DNA from: Furcasterigmium furcatum
Taxonomy: Eukaryota > Ascomycota > Sordariomycetes > Glomerellales > Plectosphaerellaceae
NCBI GenBank assembly: GCA_001599815.1
Contig: BCIA01000001.1
Location: 7,438,641 to 7,502,640, forward strand
Direction: 5' to 3'
DNA: 64,000 nucleotides
Position 1 is the stretch's first letter, and each line of letters begins with the position of its first letter. The position numbers and the translations under genes are program-made. The notes under the pieces were generated by a model. It was not told the origin of the DNA. It saw nothing but the letters and a program-made list of their open reading frames with translations, and made no database searches. This document shows, piece after piece, positions 44,762 through 55,197 of this stretch.

Positions 44762-46439
44762 TCACAGCTTCGCGAGGCCCCCTACTGTCAGAGTCCCCGT
44801 CTTCTGGATCAGATACTCCTCGATCGCAACGTCTTTGCCGGCCTCCTTGCCATATCCCGACTCCTTAATCCCACCAAATGGTGACTCGGCGCAAGATGAG
44901 TTACCTAAAGTAGCTTGAAGTCAGCACCCGAGAACGTGAAGGAGGTAGTCATGGGACATGCCTGTGTTCATGCCAATCATACCGGCCTCGAGGTTCTCTA
45001 GAAGTCTCCACGTACGGTCGACGTCCTTGGTAAAGAAGTACGAGGCAAGCCCCATCGACGTATCATTCGCTGCCTTGACGGCCTCCGCCTCCGTGTCGAA
45101 TCGATACAAGCCCAGGAGAGGCCCGAAGATTTCCTCATTCGTCGTTAGCATAGACGAGGTCATGCCTGAGATGATGGTGGGCTCGAAAAAGTAGCCATCC
45201 AGACCGGCTGGCACCGCCCCACCGCACAGAACCCTGGCCCCTTTGGCGACGGCATCGGCGACATGCCTCTCGAGCTTCTTGACGCCCCGAGGCGTCGTCA
45301 GCGCTCCCATTGTCGTGTCGGGCTCAGCCCCGTGTCCGACGCGAAGCTGTCGAGTAGCGTTGAGCATCTTCTGCGCGAACTCATCGTACACGGCGCTCTG
45401 GACGTAGACTCTGTTGGCATGGGTGCACGCCTGGCCAGCGGTACGCCACTTAAGGATCATCAGTGCGGCGACAGCCTGGTCAAGGTCTGCATCGTCGAAC
45501 ACGATGAAAGGACAGTTTCCTCCTAGCTCCATCGTGACCTTCTTGAGGCCGTCGGAGCAGTGCCGCGCGATGATACGCCCGACATCCGTGCTTCCAGTGA
45601 AGGTCACCTTACGGACAAGGGCATGCTTGCAGAGTGCCTCACTGACAGTAGGCGTGTTGCCGTTGCTGGTAGTGATAACGTTGAAGACCCCAGGGGGAAA
45701 GCCAGCGCGGAGGGCCAAGTCGGCAAGGGCGAGGACGCTCAAGGGCGTCTCGGGGGACGGCTTGACAATGATAGAGCAGCCGGCAGCTAAGGCTGCGGCC
45801 ACCTTTCGGATAATCATGGCAACGGGGAAGTTCCAGGGGACGAGCGCAACACTAACGCCGATAGGCTGCTTGACCACGAAAGTCCGGCGGCCGTCAACGG
45901 ACGGGGTCGCAATAGATCCACGTACACGCTCTGCCTCGCCGGCAAACCACCACGCGAAGCTGAGAGCATAGTCGACCTCGCCACGAGCCTCAGTGAGCGG
46001 CTTGCCCGTCTCGTAGGTGACGAGTGTGGCGATGTCCTCCCGCGCCTTGGTGATCAGGGCGTGCCACTCAAGGAGCATCTTGGCCCGCTGCCGGGGGTTG
46101 ACATTGCGATACTGCAGAAAGGCCTTCTGGGAGGTGGTGACGAAGTCGTTCACGTCCTGGACGTTGTTGTCGGGGCAAGAGGCAAAGACCCTTCGGCTGC
46201 CGGGATCTGATGTGACGGGTCAGCATGCATAAAAGTGTTAAAACGGTTCTTTGGTATGTAATAGGGTTACTACCTTCAACATCAAAGATCTTGTGAGAAC
46301 GAGATGAGACCCATTCGCCGTTAAGAATCGACTTCTCATGAAGAAGGGAGTCGTCCTCCAGCTGTTGTTCGTCAGCAGCTTGGCTATGGCTTGACAATTC
46401 ACGCATCTGACGTACTTGGAAGGGTAATCTGGTCGGCAT
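44762..46439 (-). CDS. Aldehyde dehydrogenase of the succinate-semialdehyde dehydrogenase type
   Basis: Exons are 46274-46439, 44962-46206 and 44762-44904, in frame. The last intron (44905-44961) has a GC donor (GCATGT) with a TGCTGAC branch and TTTAG acceptor. It joins GMIGMNTG to NSSCAESPFGGIKESGYGKE, a highly conserved ALDH block. Other motifs are VPWNFPVAMI, TFTGSTDVGR, the general base in TMELGGNCPF and the nucleophile Cys in TAGQACTHANRVYV. About 517 residues. It oxidises a semialdehyde to a carboxylate with NAD(P)+, classically succinate semialdehyde in GABA use. It lies divergent to a copper amine oxidase, so the aldehyde may come from that enzyme. Aspartate semialdehyde is a possible alternative substrate. 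Intact. Confidence 0.85.
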
Positions 46440-47156
46440 GGCTGATTCGGTACTATGAAGGGTCGGCCCCTTCTTGTTGACGATAGATGGTCCTTGATGA
46501 GAGTATCTCAGATGCCGGCGGAAACGTGGAAGGGAGCCATCGACGACTTCAAGCCGGCGAGGGCCCTCTACATTTCAATTCAAGCCACCGAGACGTGAGC
46601 ACCATTGTTTGCCCTTGTTCAGTCAGTAGCGACTTGGATCATGACGACGGCCATGTCGGGTGTCCGGAGACTTCACGTCACGGCAGGGCGCGAGGGCGGC
46701 ACCCTTGACGGGCGACGGGCAAGTTCAGAAGGGCGCTCCAGGCCATTGTGGCGGGGATACCCGCCCGTTACGCCTGTTGCGCCAGCGCTCCACCTCTTAC
46801 CTCGAACTTCAATCGCCGTCGAGCCGACTCCGAGTCGGATGTCAGTGGCTCCTCAGCCCCGCATTAGCCGCCAGGGTGACCGACATCAATATCTCCAGAC
46901 CATACCTTTGGAGGCAAGAGATTCGCCTTTGCAGTCCTCCAAAGGTAAGGTCGCGAAAAGATGGAACAACAACCCCGCTCGTCGCGAGGCGAGATGGGAT
47001 CTCGTCCCGTCCGACCCGTCGCTGGCTTGGGTTGGGTGACCGATTTATAAGGAGCACTTCTGTGTCTTAACAACTTCATCTCGCAGCTCTTCAACTCTCA
47101 CATCAGAACCAATCCCTCAGTCGCTCCAACTGCGTCCTGAACTTCTCGTCGCGACC
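46440..47156. promoter_or_regulatory. Divergent promoter of ALDH and copper amine oxidase
   Basis: This 717-bp promoter region holds GATACCCGCCCGTTACGCC at 46756-46774. Its reverse complement matches the GGCGTATCGGGCGGGCATT element at 16 of 19 positions. It also has a 12-bp perfect inverted repeat at 46903-46947 and a TTATAA box at 47045-47050, about 110 bp before the amine-oxidase ATG. Confidence 0.55.
46903..46947. repeat. 12-bp perfect inverted repeat with 21-bp spacer
   Basis: TACCTTTGGAGG at 46903-46914 is mirrored by CCTCCAAAGGTA at 46936-46947. It sits 210-254 bp upstream of the amine-oxidase start and may be an operator for a dimeric regulator. Confidence 0.75.
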
Positions 47157-49390
47157 ATGATTTCGCCCTTCCCCCACCCATTCGACCCTCTCACGCCCGA
47201 GGAAATCTCAAGGGTGCGTCCATCATCTTATGCCATGCCATCTCCCTGCCCGTGCTGACTGGCTTCTCTAGGCTTCGAGTATTGTTCGCCCGCATTTCAG
47301 TGGCCCCGAGCCTAATTTCCGGGTCATTACTCTCTTGGAGCCACTCAAGAAGTTGATGATTCCATTCCTCGACAAGGAGCACAGAAAGCAGCCCACGGCG
47401 CAGCCCCCGCCTCGTTGCGCCCGTGTCGAGGTCGCGATTGAAGGCACCGGCGAAGGGAACCAGCTCTTCGAGCTCGTCGTGGACCTCGACAACAACAGGG
47501 TATCGCAAAAACAGCACGTTAAGGGGAAGCACTCTTACATCGATGCCGACTACATGAAGGCCGTCGAGGCGGCCTGCCTTGCGGACGAAACGGTGCAAGC
47601 CGAGCTGCGCACACTTGACCTCCCTGCCGGGGCCACAGTTGTTGTAGAGCCCTGGGCTTACGCCACTGATGGCATGAACGACATGGATACCCGAGTGACG
47701 ATGGTCGGTTAACCGTCACCAGAATTCCGTCTCAAGTTCCTTTGCTGACCGTTTGCAGTGCTGGTTTTACCTCCGGCTGCTCGAGAGCCCTGAGGCGAAC
47801 TACTACGCATACCCGTTGGACGTCTGCGCCGAGGCATCGGAGAACCTCAAGATCACCAGGGTCTACCGCCTGCCAACCAAGACGCATGAGAGGATCAACA
47901 ACGAGCAGAAGCCTTTTGACCGCCGGAGGATCCATTCTGCGGCTGCGAGCGAGTATCACCCCGACTTGAGGCCGAGCCCCAGAACGACCACCAAGCCGTA
48001 CCAGGTTGTCCAGCCCGAGGGCCCATCATTCCGCATTGAAGGCAATCATATTGCGTGGGAAAAGTGGACGCTTCGGGTGGGTTTCAACTACCGGGAGGGC
48101 CTTACTCTGCACGATATCCGATATGATGACCGGAGTCTCTTCTACCGCCTCTCTCTGGCCGAGATGTTTGTGCCGTATGGAGACCCGCGTGCTCCCTACC
48201 CTCGCAAGGCTGCTTTTGATTTGGGTAATGACGGCGCCGGTATCAATGCGAATAATCTGCAGCTTGGCTGCGACTGTCTTGGTAAGTTGGGTTCCAGCCT
48301 TGACCTCGATCTCGAATGCCAGGTTCTCGGACTGATGCATCGCTCAACAGGGACCATCAAGTACTTTGATGCGTATCACAACACGCCCTCCGGCGAACCA
48401 TCGAAGATGCCCAACGTTGTCTGCTGTCACGAGCAGGACGACGGCATTCTCTGGAAACACACCAACTTTCGAACACAGACACCCGTCGTGACGCGGTCGC
48501 GGATCCTCGTGCTGCAGACGATTATCACCGTGAGCAACTATGAGTACATATTCGCATGGCACTTTGGCCAGGACGCCTCTATATTCTACGAGGTCCGCGC
48601 CACCGGTATCCTCTCGACAGTGCCTCACAGTCTCGACGACAAGGAGAAGGTTCCCTACGGCACAGTCGTGGCCCCTGGCGTCCTGGCTCCCTTTCACCAG
48701 CACCTCTTCAGCCTCCGGATTGACCCCGCCATCGACGGCTATGCCAACTCCCTCGTCATTGAGGAGTCCAAGGCCCTCCCCGTGGATGACCCCTCCGTAC
48801 ACAACCCTTTTGGCGTCGGCTACATCAGCGAGAGTCGCACTATCGAGGAAGAAGGCGGTTTTGATCTCGATTTCACCAAGGCCCGCACCTTCAAGTTCGT
48901 CAACGAGCGCAGCATGAATGCCATCACCGGTACACCTGTCGGGTTCAAGCTCATGCCATTCTACAGCCAGATGCTACTCTCTCATGCCGACTCGTTCCAT
49001 TCCCGCCGCTCCGAGTTTGGCGACCACGCAGTCTGGGTCACCCGCTACGAGGACCACGACCTGTTCCCATCGGGCCGGTATACCATGCAGTCGGCGGGCG
49101 GCGAGGGCCTAGCTTCTACCATTGCGAGGCGCCGGGCCACGGGCGCGCCGCAGAATGTCAGGGACCAGGACATTGTCATCTGGCACACGTTCGGGTCGAC
49201 GCACAACCCGCGCATCGAGGACTGGCCCGTGATGCCCAACGAAAAGATGATGGTTGGGCTGAAGCCGGTGAACTTTTTCACGGGAAACCCGGGGCTAGAC
49301 GTAGCACCGTCCACACAGGACAAGAACAGGAGCGTGCTGTATACCGGCGAGGGGGAGAAGCTAGGACCTTGCTGCCAGTCAAAACTTTGA
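47157..49390 (+). CDS. Copper-containing primary-amine oxidase
   Basis: Exons are 47157-47213, 47272-47703, 47759-48281 and 48351-49390. The third intron has no in-frame stop, but its removal restores LGCDCLGTIKYFDAYHN. The protein of about 684 residues shows the catalytic base in AAFDLGNDGAG, the topaquinone tyrosine in the NYEY motif near 48535, the HxH copper ligands in PFHQHLFSLRID and the third His in STHNPRIEDWPVMPNE. It oxidises primary amines to aldehydes with release of ammonia and hydrogen peroxide; many fungal enzymes are peroxisomal. The C-terminal SKL (CCQSKL end) is a canonical PTS1 peroxisomal signal. The divergent ALDH could remove the aldehyde. Intact. Confidence 0.9.
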
Positions 49391-49668
49391 TACTCAGTGG
49401 ACCAAGGTAGGAGGAAGTCTAGTACTTGTGCCGGTCGTTGAGTAGGGGGTTGTGGAAACGGTTACATTGGGCCCGTGCCGGTGGCGGCGTATTTTCCTCC
49501 TCCGTTGAACCCCGTGCGGTAGCCTGGCGAGTTGGTCAGTCACCAAAGTCGTCAGGGTGAGCACGGGGAGATTCAGGACGCAGATTCCAGAGACTGTTGG
49601 ATATCAATTAATCTATCATCAAAGTATGCGCCTATCCTTCGATGGCGAGCAAGGCCGTCAAAAAGTCA

Positions 49669-51380
49669 TTACTCCAGAAACACCTCCTTGTCCCACGTGG
49701 ACGGGCACAGATCCTCCCACGTCAGGCTCTCGCCCGTGTCTGTTACTGCGCCTCCCACCCGCTTCTTTTCCTCCTCTCCGGCCGCCTGTCCTCGCCGGCC
49801 GTCGAACAGTGCCCGCCCATTGCCCGTCCACCACATCTCAGGCCACAGCTTCTCGATTGGGTCCTTGATGTACCAGTTATGGTGCACCGCGACAGGGATC
49901 GTGCCAGCGCACACTTCACTGTACAGCGGCAGCTGGTCCCATCGCGGGCGCGTGGCTTCGGCGAAGATGTCAAGTCCGCCGGTGTGCTCGAACAGGTCAT
50001 TGGGCATGGGCGCGCGCGGTGTGCAGATGATCTCCTGGCCGTGGGCAGGGTGCTGAGTTTGCGGTTTGAGCGGCGCGTCGTGCTTGACGAATGCCGTGTC
50101 ATGCAAGGCGTTGGAGGTCTGGTGGGAGATCTCGGAAAACTGGTCGACCATGATGCCGAACTCGTAGCGCTGATCGGCGTGGTATTCGGGGTCTGACATG
50201 AGCTGGTGGTCGAACGACGGGTTCAAGGGGTCGTCAATAGTCAACGTCTCGATCTTGTGTGGCTTCCGCGGGGCGCCGTCGCGCCAGGGCATGAGTGTGT
50301 CGACAAAACGGTCCCACGAGGTGCGGTGATGGCGCCTCATGACTTCGCGGTGATACTCCTGCTGCCCGAACATCTCGTTGAAGAAACTCTGGTCGGACCC
50401 CCCGTGGCAGAATTTGCGCTCGAACTTGCTTCCCTTCATATCGCCTTTGAGGCACTCGTTCATGTTGCGGTTCGCACGCCGGAAGACGCGGCGCATATCC
50501 TTGACCGGGCCGATGATGAAGCCAGACACCAGATGGCGCTGGCGCAGCCCGGCCCAGGTGGTAGGGCCATTCGTCGTGTCTGTCACCTCGCCAAAGACAT
50601 TCTTCGGGAGCGGCGACTCGGGGACGGCGTAGCATGCGACACTGTGGATGTCGTTCGGCCCGCAACGCTTGCTGGCAGAGAAGATGACCTTGGATGATAT
50701 CCTCTCGATGCCGAATGCCTTCCCCATGCGTTGTTCTATTCTCTTGTCCTCATTGGCGATCAACCGGTGATACCGTGCGACGAGGGTCTCCGGTGGCAGC
50801 TGAAACCAGACATCGTAGGCATCGATCATGACAACGAGGTCATCTTCGCTTGTATAGTGTTTGGGTTCCTCGAGCCACTCAAGGGTGCTTGATATCTTGG
50901 CCAGGTGGGAGCCTTTGCCCAGGAACCTCTTGTCGTCGAAGGTCTGGTTCCACATGACGAGGTTCGGGGAGCGGTACCCGAGAATCGACTGCGCCAGCAT
51001 CGCCTTGCAAAGTCGGGGGTTACTATTCGAGACCGGAATGACGAGGTGCAGTCGATTTGCAGACTCTGCGAGTTCGGGCAGGCGGGAGTCGTCCTGCGTT
51101 ATGATGCCGTCCTCGGAGGTCCATGATCGCAGAGCGTTCCAGGACGCCTGATCGGCTAGTAATTGCTGCGTCGCAAGTGGTCAGTGTCTTTCCCTTGAAT
51201 TCTTTTTCGTGGAACCGCGGGGCGGGGAGCGATTCCACGTTGCGACGACGCACCTGTCCATACCACACAAACACCACCGTAAAAACAAGGGCGACAAGAG
51301 GAAGGAAATACCGCCGGTGCCGCCGCGTCAGCGCGTGAAGCACGTTGGCGAGCTTGCGCCGCCAGCCGTCCTCGTACTCC
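49669..51380 (-). CDS. Type II membrane glycosyltransferase-like protein, N-terminal join uncertain
   Basis: The N-terminal part MEYEDGWRRKLANVLHALTRR followed by the single hydrophobic segment YFLPLVALVFTVVFVWYG predicts a Golgi type II anchor. The luminal domain contains RLHLVIPVSNSNPRLCKAM, the DxD-like VVMIDAYDVWFQLPPET and KVIFSASKRCGPNDI, seen in a widespread Pezizomycotina family with a nucleotide-sugar-transferase look. The sequence shifts frame near 51165 between TLTTCDAA and LADQASWNALRSWTSEDG with no convincing intron, so it may carry a 1-nt indel. From there to the stop at 49669 the frame is open (about 490 residues). Donor sugar and acceptor unknown. Confidence 0.6.
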
Positions 51381-52267
51381 ATCGTGGGATCTGAACGAGC
51401 GATGTGAAGCACAAAAAAACACTCGCCTTGTCGGATTAAAGAAAGATCAGGCCAAAGATGAATGGGTCCCGCGAAAGCACGAGGACCGCGCCCCGGGGAG
51501 GACGCCTCACCATCCATGCTCGATTCTGGTTTCTCCTGATGCACGCATCTTGGCTTCTGGGATAACCCTCTTGGCCGCTGACCAGGCGTCAGCAAGCCAA
51601 GAAGGCATCAGGACTTCGGGCCAGTCGCTGTGTCGCTGGGCGAGAACGCGCCGCGTGACCATCCTGATTTGGATGCCCGCTCAAGGGTTTGCGCTGCCGG
51701 GGTGCCGGGACGAGAGGTGCCAAGGCTGTGCATGGGACGTGTTCATTTTAGTGGTAATGAGCCAGTCAAGCGCCGAGGACAGGAAAAGGAGGTCGTATCA
51801 GTAAAAAACGCACCTCAAACCGATTAGCCGGACATAGACCGAGAAGCGTCTCCACACGTAGGGCAGTTAGGCGCTAGAGGTCTAGGCCAATGCAGGGACC
51901 GTGGATGGAACCTTCGATCCAACTGGCTGATCTTCGCACTGGTGCAACATCTTCACGCCGCCTGCTTCTCGGTCCCGCCTGCCATGCCCCTCCCTCAAAA
52001 GGGGCTTCCATGTTTCCAAGTCAGGGGTCAGAAAGTAGCTCCCGTCGTGATAAGCCCTTCCTTTTCCGTCAACGTCTTACTGAACCCCTTCCAGTCCAGG
52101 CCCTTCGCAATAGTTGCGGCCCAGTCGAAAGCCCTCGGAGGTGAACTTCAAAATCTCGACATGAATTGATCTATTAAGTATGTTGAGGAGCACAGGCTTC
52201 CAGTCCCCGAGAATCCAAAGACGCCGTAGTTATCCCATTTTACCAAGCCCGAGCTCTCACACACGCA
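51381..52267. other. Intergenic, no gene recognised
   Basis: About 890 bp upstream of the glycosyltransferase and downstream of the serine dehydratase. No conserved frame or repeat was found. Confidence 0.45.
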
Positions 52268-52775
52268 TCAACAATCAGGCACGCTGACGGGAATGTTCAG
52301 GGGCACGCTCGTTGCGAGCCCGCTCAAGCTCGTCTCCTTGAACTCGTTCCGCATCCCCTGCGCCGTCAACCTCATCGCTCGGATCGCATCGTCCAGACTG
52401 ACCCTCTGCGACCCCGTCCCGCTGAGCGCCAGGTTCGCGCTCGAGATGGCCTTGATGGCACCGAGGGCGTTCCTCTCAATGCACGGCGCCTGAACCAACC
52501 CGCCGATGGGATCGCACGTCAGGCCGAGATTGTGCTCGATGCCGATCTCCGCGGCCTGCTCAATCGTACCCGGATTTCCGCCCATGCAGGCCGCGAAGCC
52601 GGCCGCGGCCATGGAGCAGGCGACGCCTACCTCGGCCATGCAGCCGCCCTCCGCGGCGGAGATGGTGGCCCCGCGCTTGTACAGCATGCCGATCGCGGCG
52701 GCGGTGAGGAGGAAGGTGAGGATGTCGCGCTCGGGATCGTCGCTCACGAACTCGACCGTATACTTGAGGACAGCG

Positions 52776-52807
<32 letters not shown>

Positions 52808-54392
52808 TGTGACGATACGGCCTCCGCCGGCGTTTGTCTCGTTCACGGCTGGGCTATGTCAGTCTTTCTCATGTTTTGTTGGGATGACACGTACCGATTG
52901 CATAGACCGACAGGTGGTCCATCGCTGGGAATGCCGTTCGTCGCGATGGCGAGGGCAATACGGGGTGGTAGAAGGAGCCGTGAACCCTTGCTGGGGTGCG
53001 CGTCCCACCAACTTCGGGCCTCGCAAGTGCCTTCGACGGTTTGCTCGGCGATTCGGAAGCGGATGTCTTGGTGCTGTTGCCTTTGTCGGCGTGGGACGGG
53101 TAAAGCCCTCTCGTCAGCCTCCTGTACAGAGCCGGGGCCCTGCGGTGAAGCTTGAGCGATCCCGGAAGCACCGAGTCCAGGGGTGCCTGAACGCCTTCGA
53201 GGATGCTGTTGTCCATGGTCTCCCAGATGCGGAAGACCTTTTCGACAATTTCCTGGTCGGTGTAGCCATGGCTCTTCTCGTTCTCGTAGACAAGCTGAGC
53301 AATGGTAAGGTTATGCTTTTCGCACAGCGCCAGGAGACTCTGCGCGTCGCGAAATGGATAGCGAGGCTGCTGCCCCGAGCCACCGGCCTCTCCAGCCTCT
53401 TGGAGTGCCACCGGTGAGTCGGGTGTTGTCCCGCTGATTTGAACTGCTGCGGCAGATGAGTCGCTCGACTCGACAGCGGGCTCGATGAGCTTGATCTCGG
53501 GGCCAGTCCTGCGATCACCTGCGGCATCCGCACGGTGGATCTCCTTGTAGTACATGTTCTCCGCCAAATCCGCGGGATGGCCAGTGTCATTCGCGTCGGC
53601 GACGGCCCCTTGGTCGGAGCCTGGCGGTGGTGACGTGGGATTGATGGACATGGCGCCGTTGACGACAAAGCCTCCCCCGACGCTGAAGAGGTCGTTCGTG
53701 GCCAGCATGTAGCCCTCCTCATCGAAGACCATGAACCTCATGCCGTTGCTGTGCATGGGCAGCTTCTTGCCCCATTCCCAGATGAAGTCGCGGTCGTAGT
53801 CGAAAGAGATTCGCCTTCCCTGGTCGCCCGGGAGGCCGTTCCCGAGGATGATCTCGCTCTGCTGCTTGATCTGGGCAAACCTCTCGGGGACGTAGCCCGC
53901 ATCGACGGTTTCGACATCCGCGCTCTCCAGCCCCAGGAGCAGAGCGGACGGCGTCATGTGGCCCTCGCCCGTGAGCGCCAAGCTACCGTAAATGGAGATC
54001 CGAATTCTATGGACCTTTTCGAGAAGGCCTGCTTCGATCAGGTCCGCGACGAAGATGTTACCGGCGCGCATGGGGCCGACCGTATGCGATGAGGAGGGTC
54101 CAATTCCGATAGAGAAGAGATCGAATGTTGAGATGACGGCGTGCTCGTGATCTGCCTCGCTGTACGAGCCCACCTCCTCCTCATCGCCGCGATGGCTGGT
54201 TGTGCTGAGCAAACGCTGTTCTGGGTGGCGATGTCCCTGGGGCACGTCGCGCGTCAGGGAGCTTTGGTGGTCGCGTGCCCCGTCCCTTCTTTGCGGCATC
54301 GATGCCAAACTCCGTCCATAGCGCTGCTTCACGAGCGCACTTCTGAAGCCAAGCAGCAGCTGGGTCGGCCGCTGAGCGATTGAGCGACGCAT
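52268..54392 (-). CDS. L-serine dehydratase, iron-sulfur (bacterial SdaA type), mitochondrial
   Basis: Exons are 52895-54392 and 52268-52848, joining YAI-AVNETNAGGGRIVTAPT in frame; about 690 residues. The N-terminus (MRRSIAQRPTQLLLGFRSALVKQRYGR) is Arg-rich without acids, typical of a mitochondrial presequence. The beta domain has STFDLFSIGIGPSSSHTVGPM. The alpha domain has the cluster-binding cysteines in AEGGCMAEVGVACSMAAAGFAACMGG and GLTCDPIGGLVQAPC. This 4Fe-4S enzyme deaminates L-serine to pyruvate and ammonia without PLP. Low-complexity inserts between domains (about residues 240-330 and 430-470) are longer than in bacterial proteins. Intact. Confidence 0.88.
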
Positions 54393-55197
54393 CGTGAGCT
54401 GCCAGGCAAGAAGCGATGAGGTTGTCGGCTCGTCGCCGACTCTTGATCCTTTATCAAGCTCTCAGACATAAGCTGAAATTCCTGGTTCGTGATAGGCGGG
54501 CGTCCCCAAAGGGCGTTTTGGAGGATTACCGAGGAATCCCCGATTGCTGCCCGCCTATCGGGTCGCAGCCAGACACGTCGGGACCACTCCGACGAGAGCG
54601 CACGCATCGCAAGGGCGTCGATCGTCTTGCTGCGTTTCGCGAAGATGGAGCTGCATAGTCGGATCCTGAGGGAATACAATGATTTTTGCGCGCGTAGGTA
54701 GATTCAGCTGAAATTTCAAAACACCATTTCACCTCGTGTTGGCCTCGACTTGAAGTATTCGTATCCACTGCAGGCTGGTGCGAAGGCGGTTCGGCCCCTG
54801 GAACCGCCCGTGGGCACGGCCCCCGTCCGCCATGCTCCATTCCCAGAGTTTGACAATGAAGACCAGAGCCACCACGTCGTCGATCAGTGTTCCAGTCGAT
54901 GCTCCGGTCTAGAGGCGCACCGCCCTAACCTGATCTTTCCTCTCCACAACTTGCAGACAGCGAGGCTAGGGGTGGGCCTAGCTTGAAGTGACCGAGTTCA
55001 CCGGAGCACGTTCGAGCTTCGGGGCCAGTGGCATGCTTATTCGGTTGGTGAGGATGAAATTGTATTGGATGAGAATGATCAGAGAGCACATGGTCGCCGG
55101 CCAGCATTCGTAGCTCAAGATGTAGATCAGAGGAAGCACCTGCTGTGGCACGACCTTGTACACATTGCCCGCGGAGACTTTGAAGGACCGCCCGATT
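54393..55197. other. Intergenic, no gene recognised
   Basis: Lies between the upstream end of the serine dehydratase and the 3' end of the next regulator. Short open frames lack support. Confidence 0.45.

Noticed and set aside
48282..48350. Continuous coding through 48282-48350 in the amine oxidase
   Set aside because: It is open in frame, but it has GTAAGT and CAACAG borders and its removal restores the family reading CDCLGTIKYFDAYHN.
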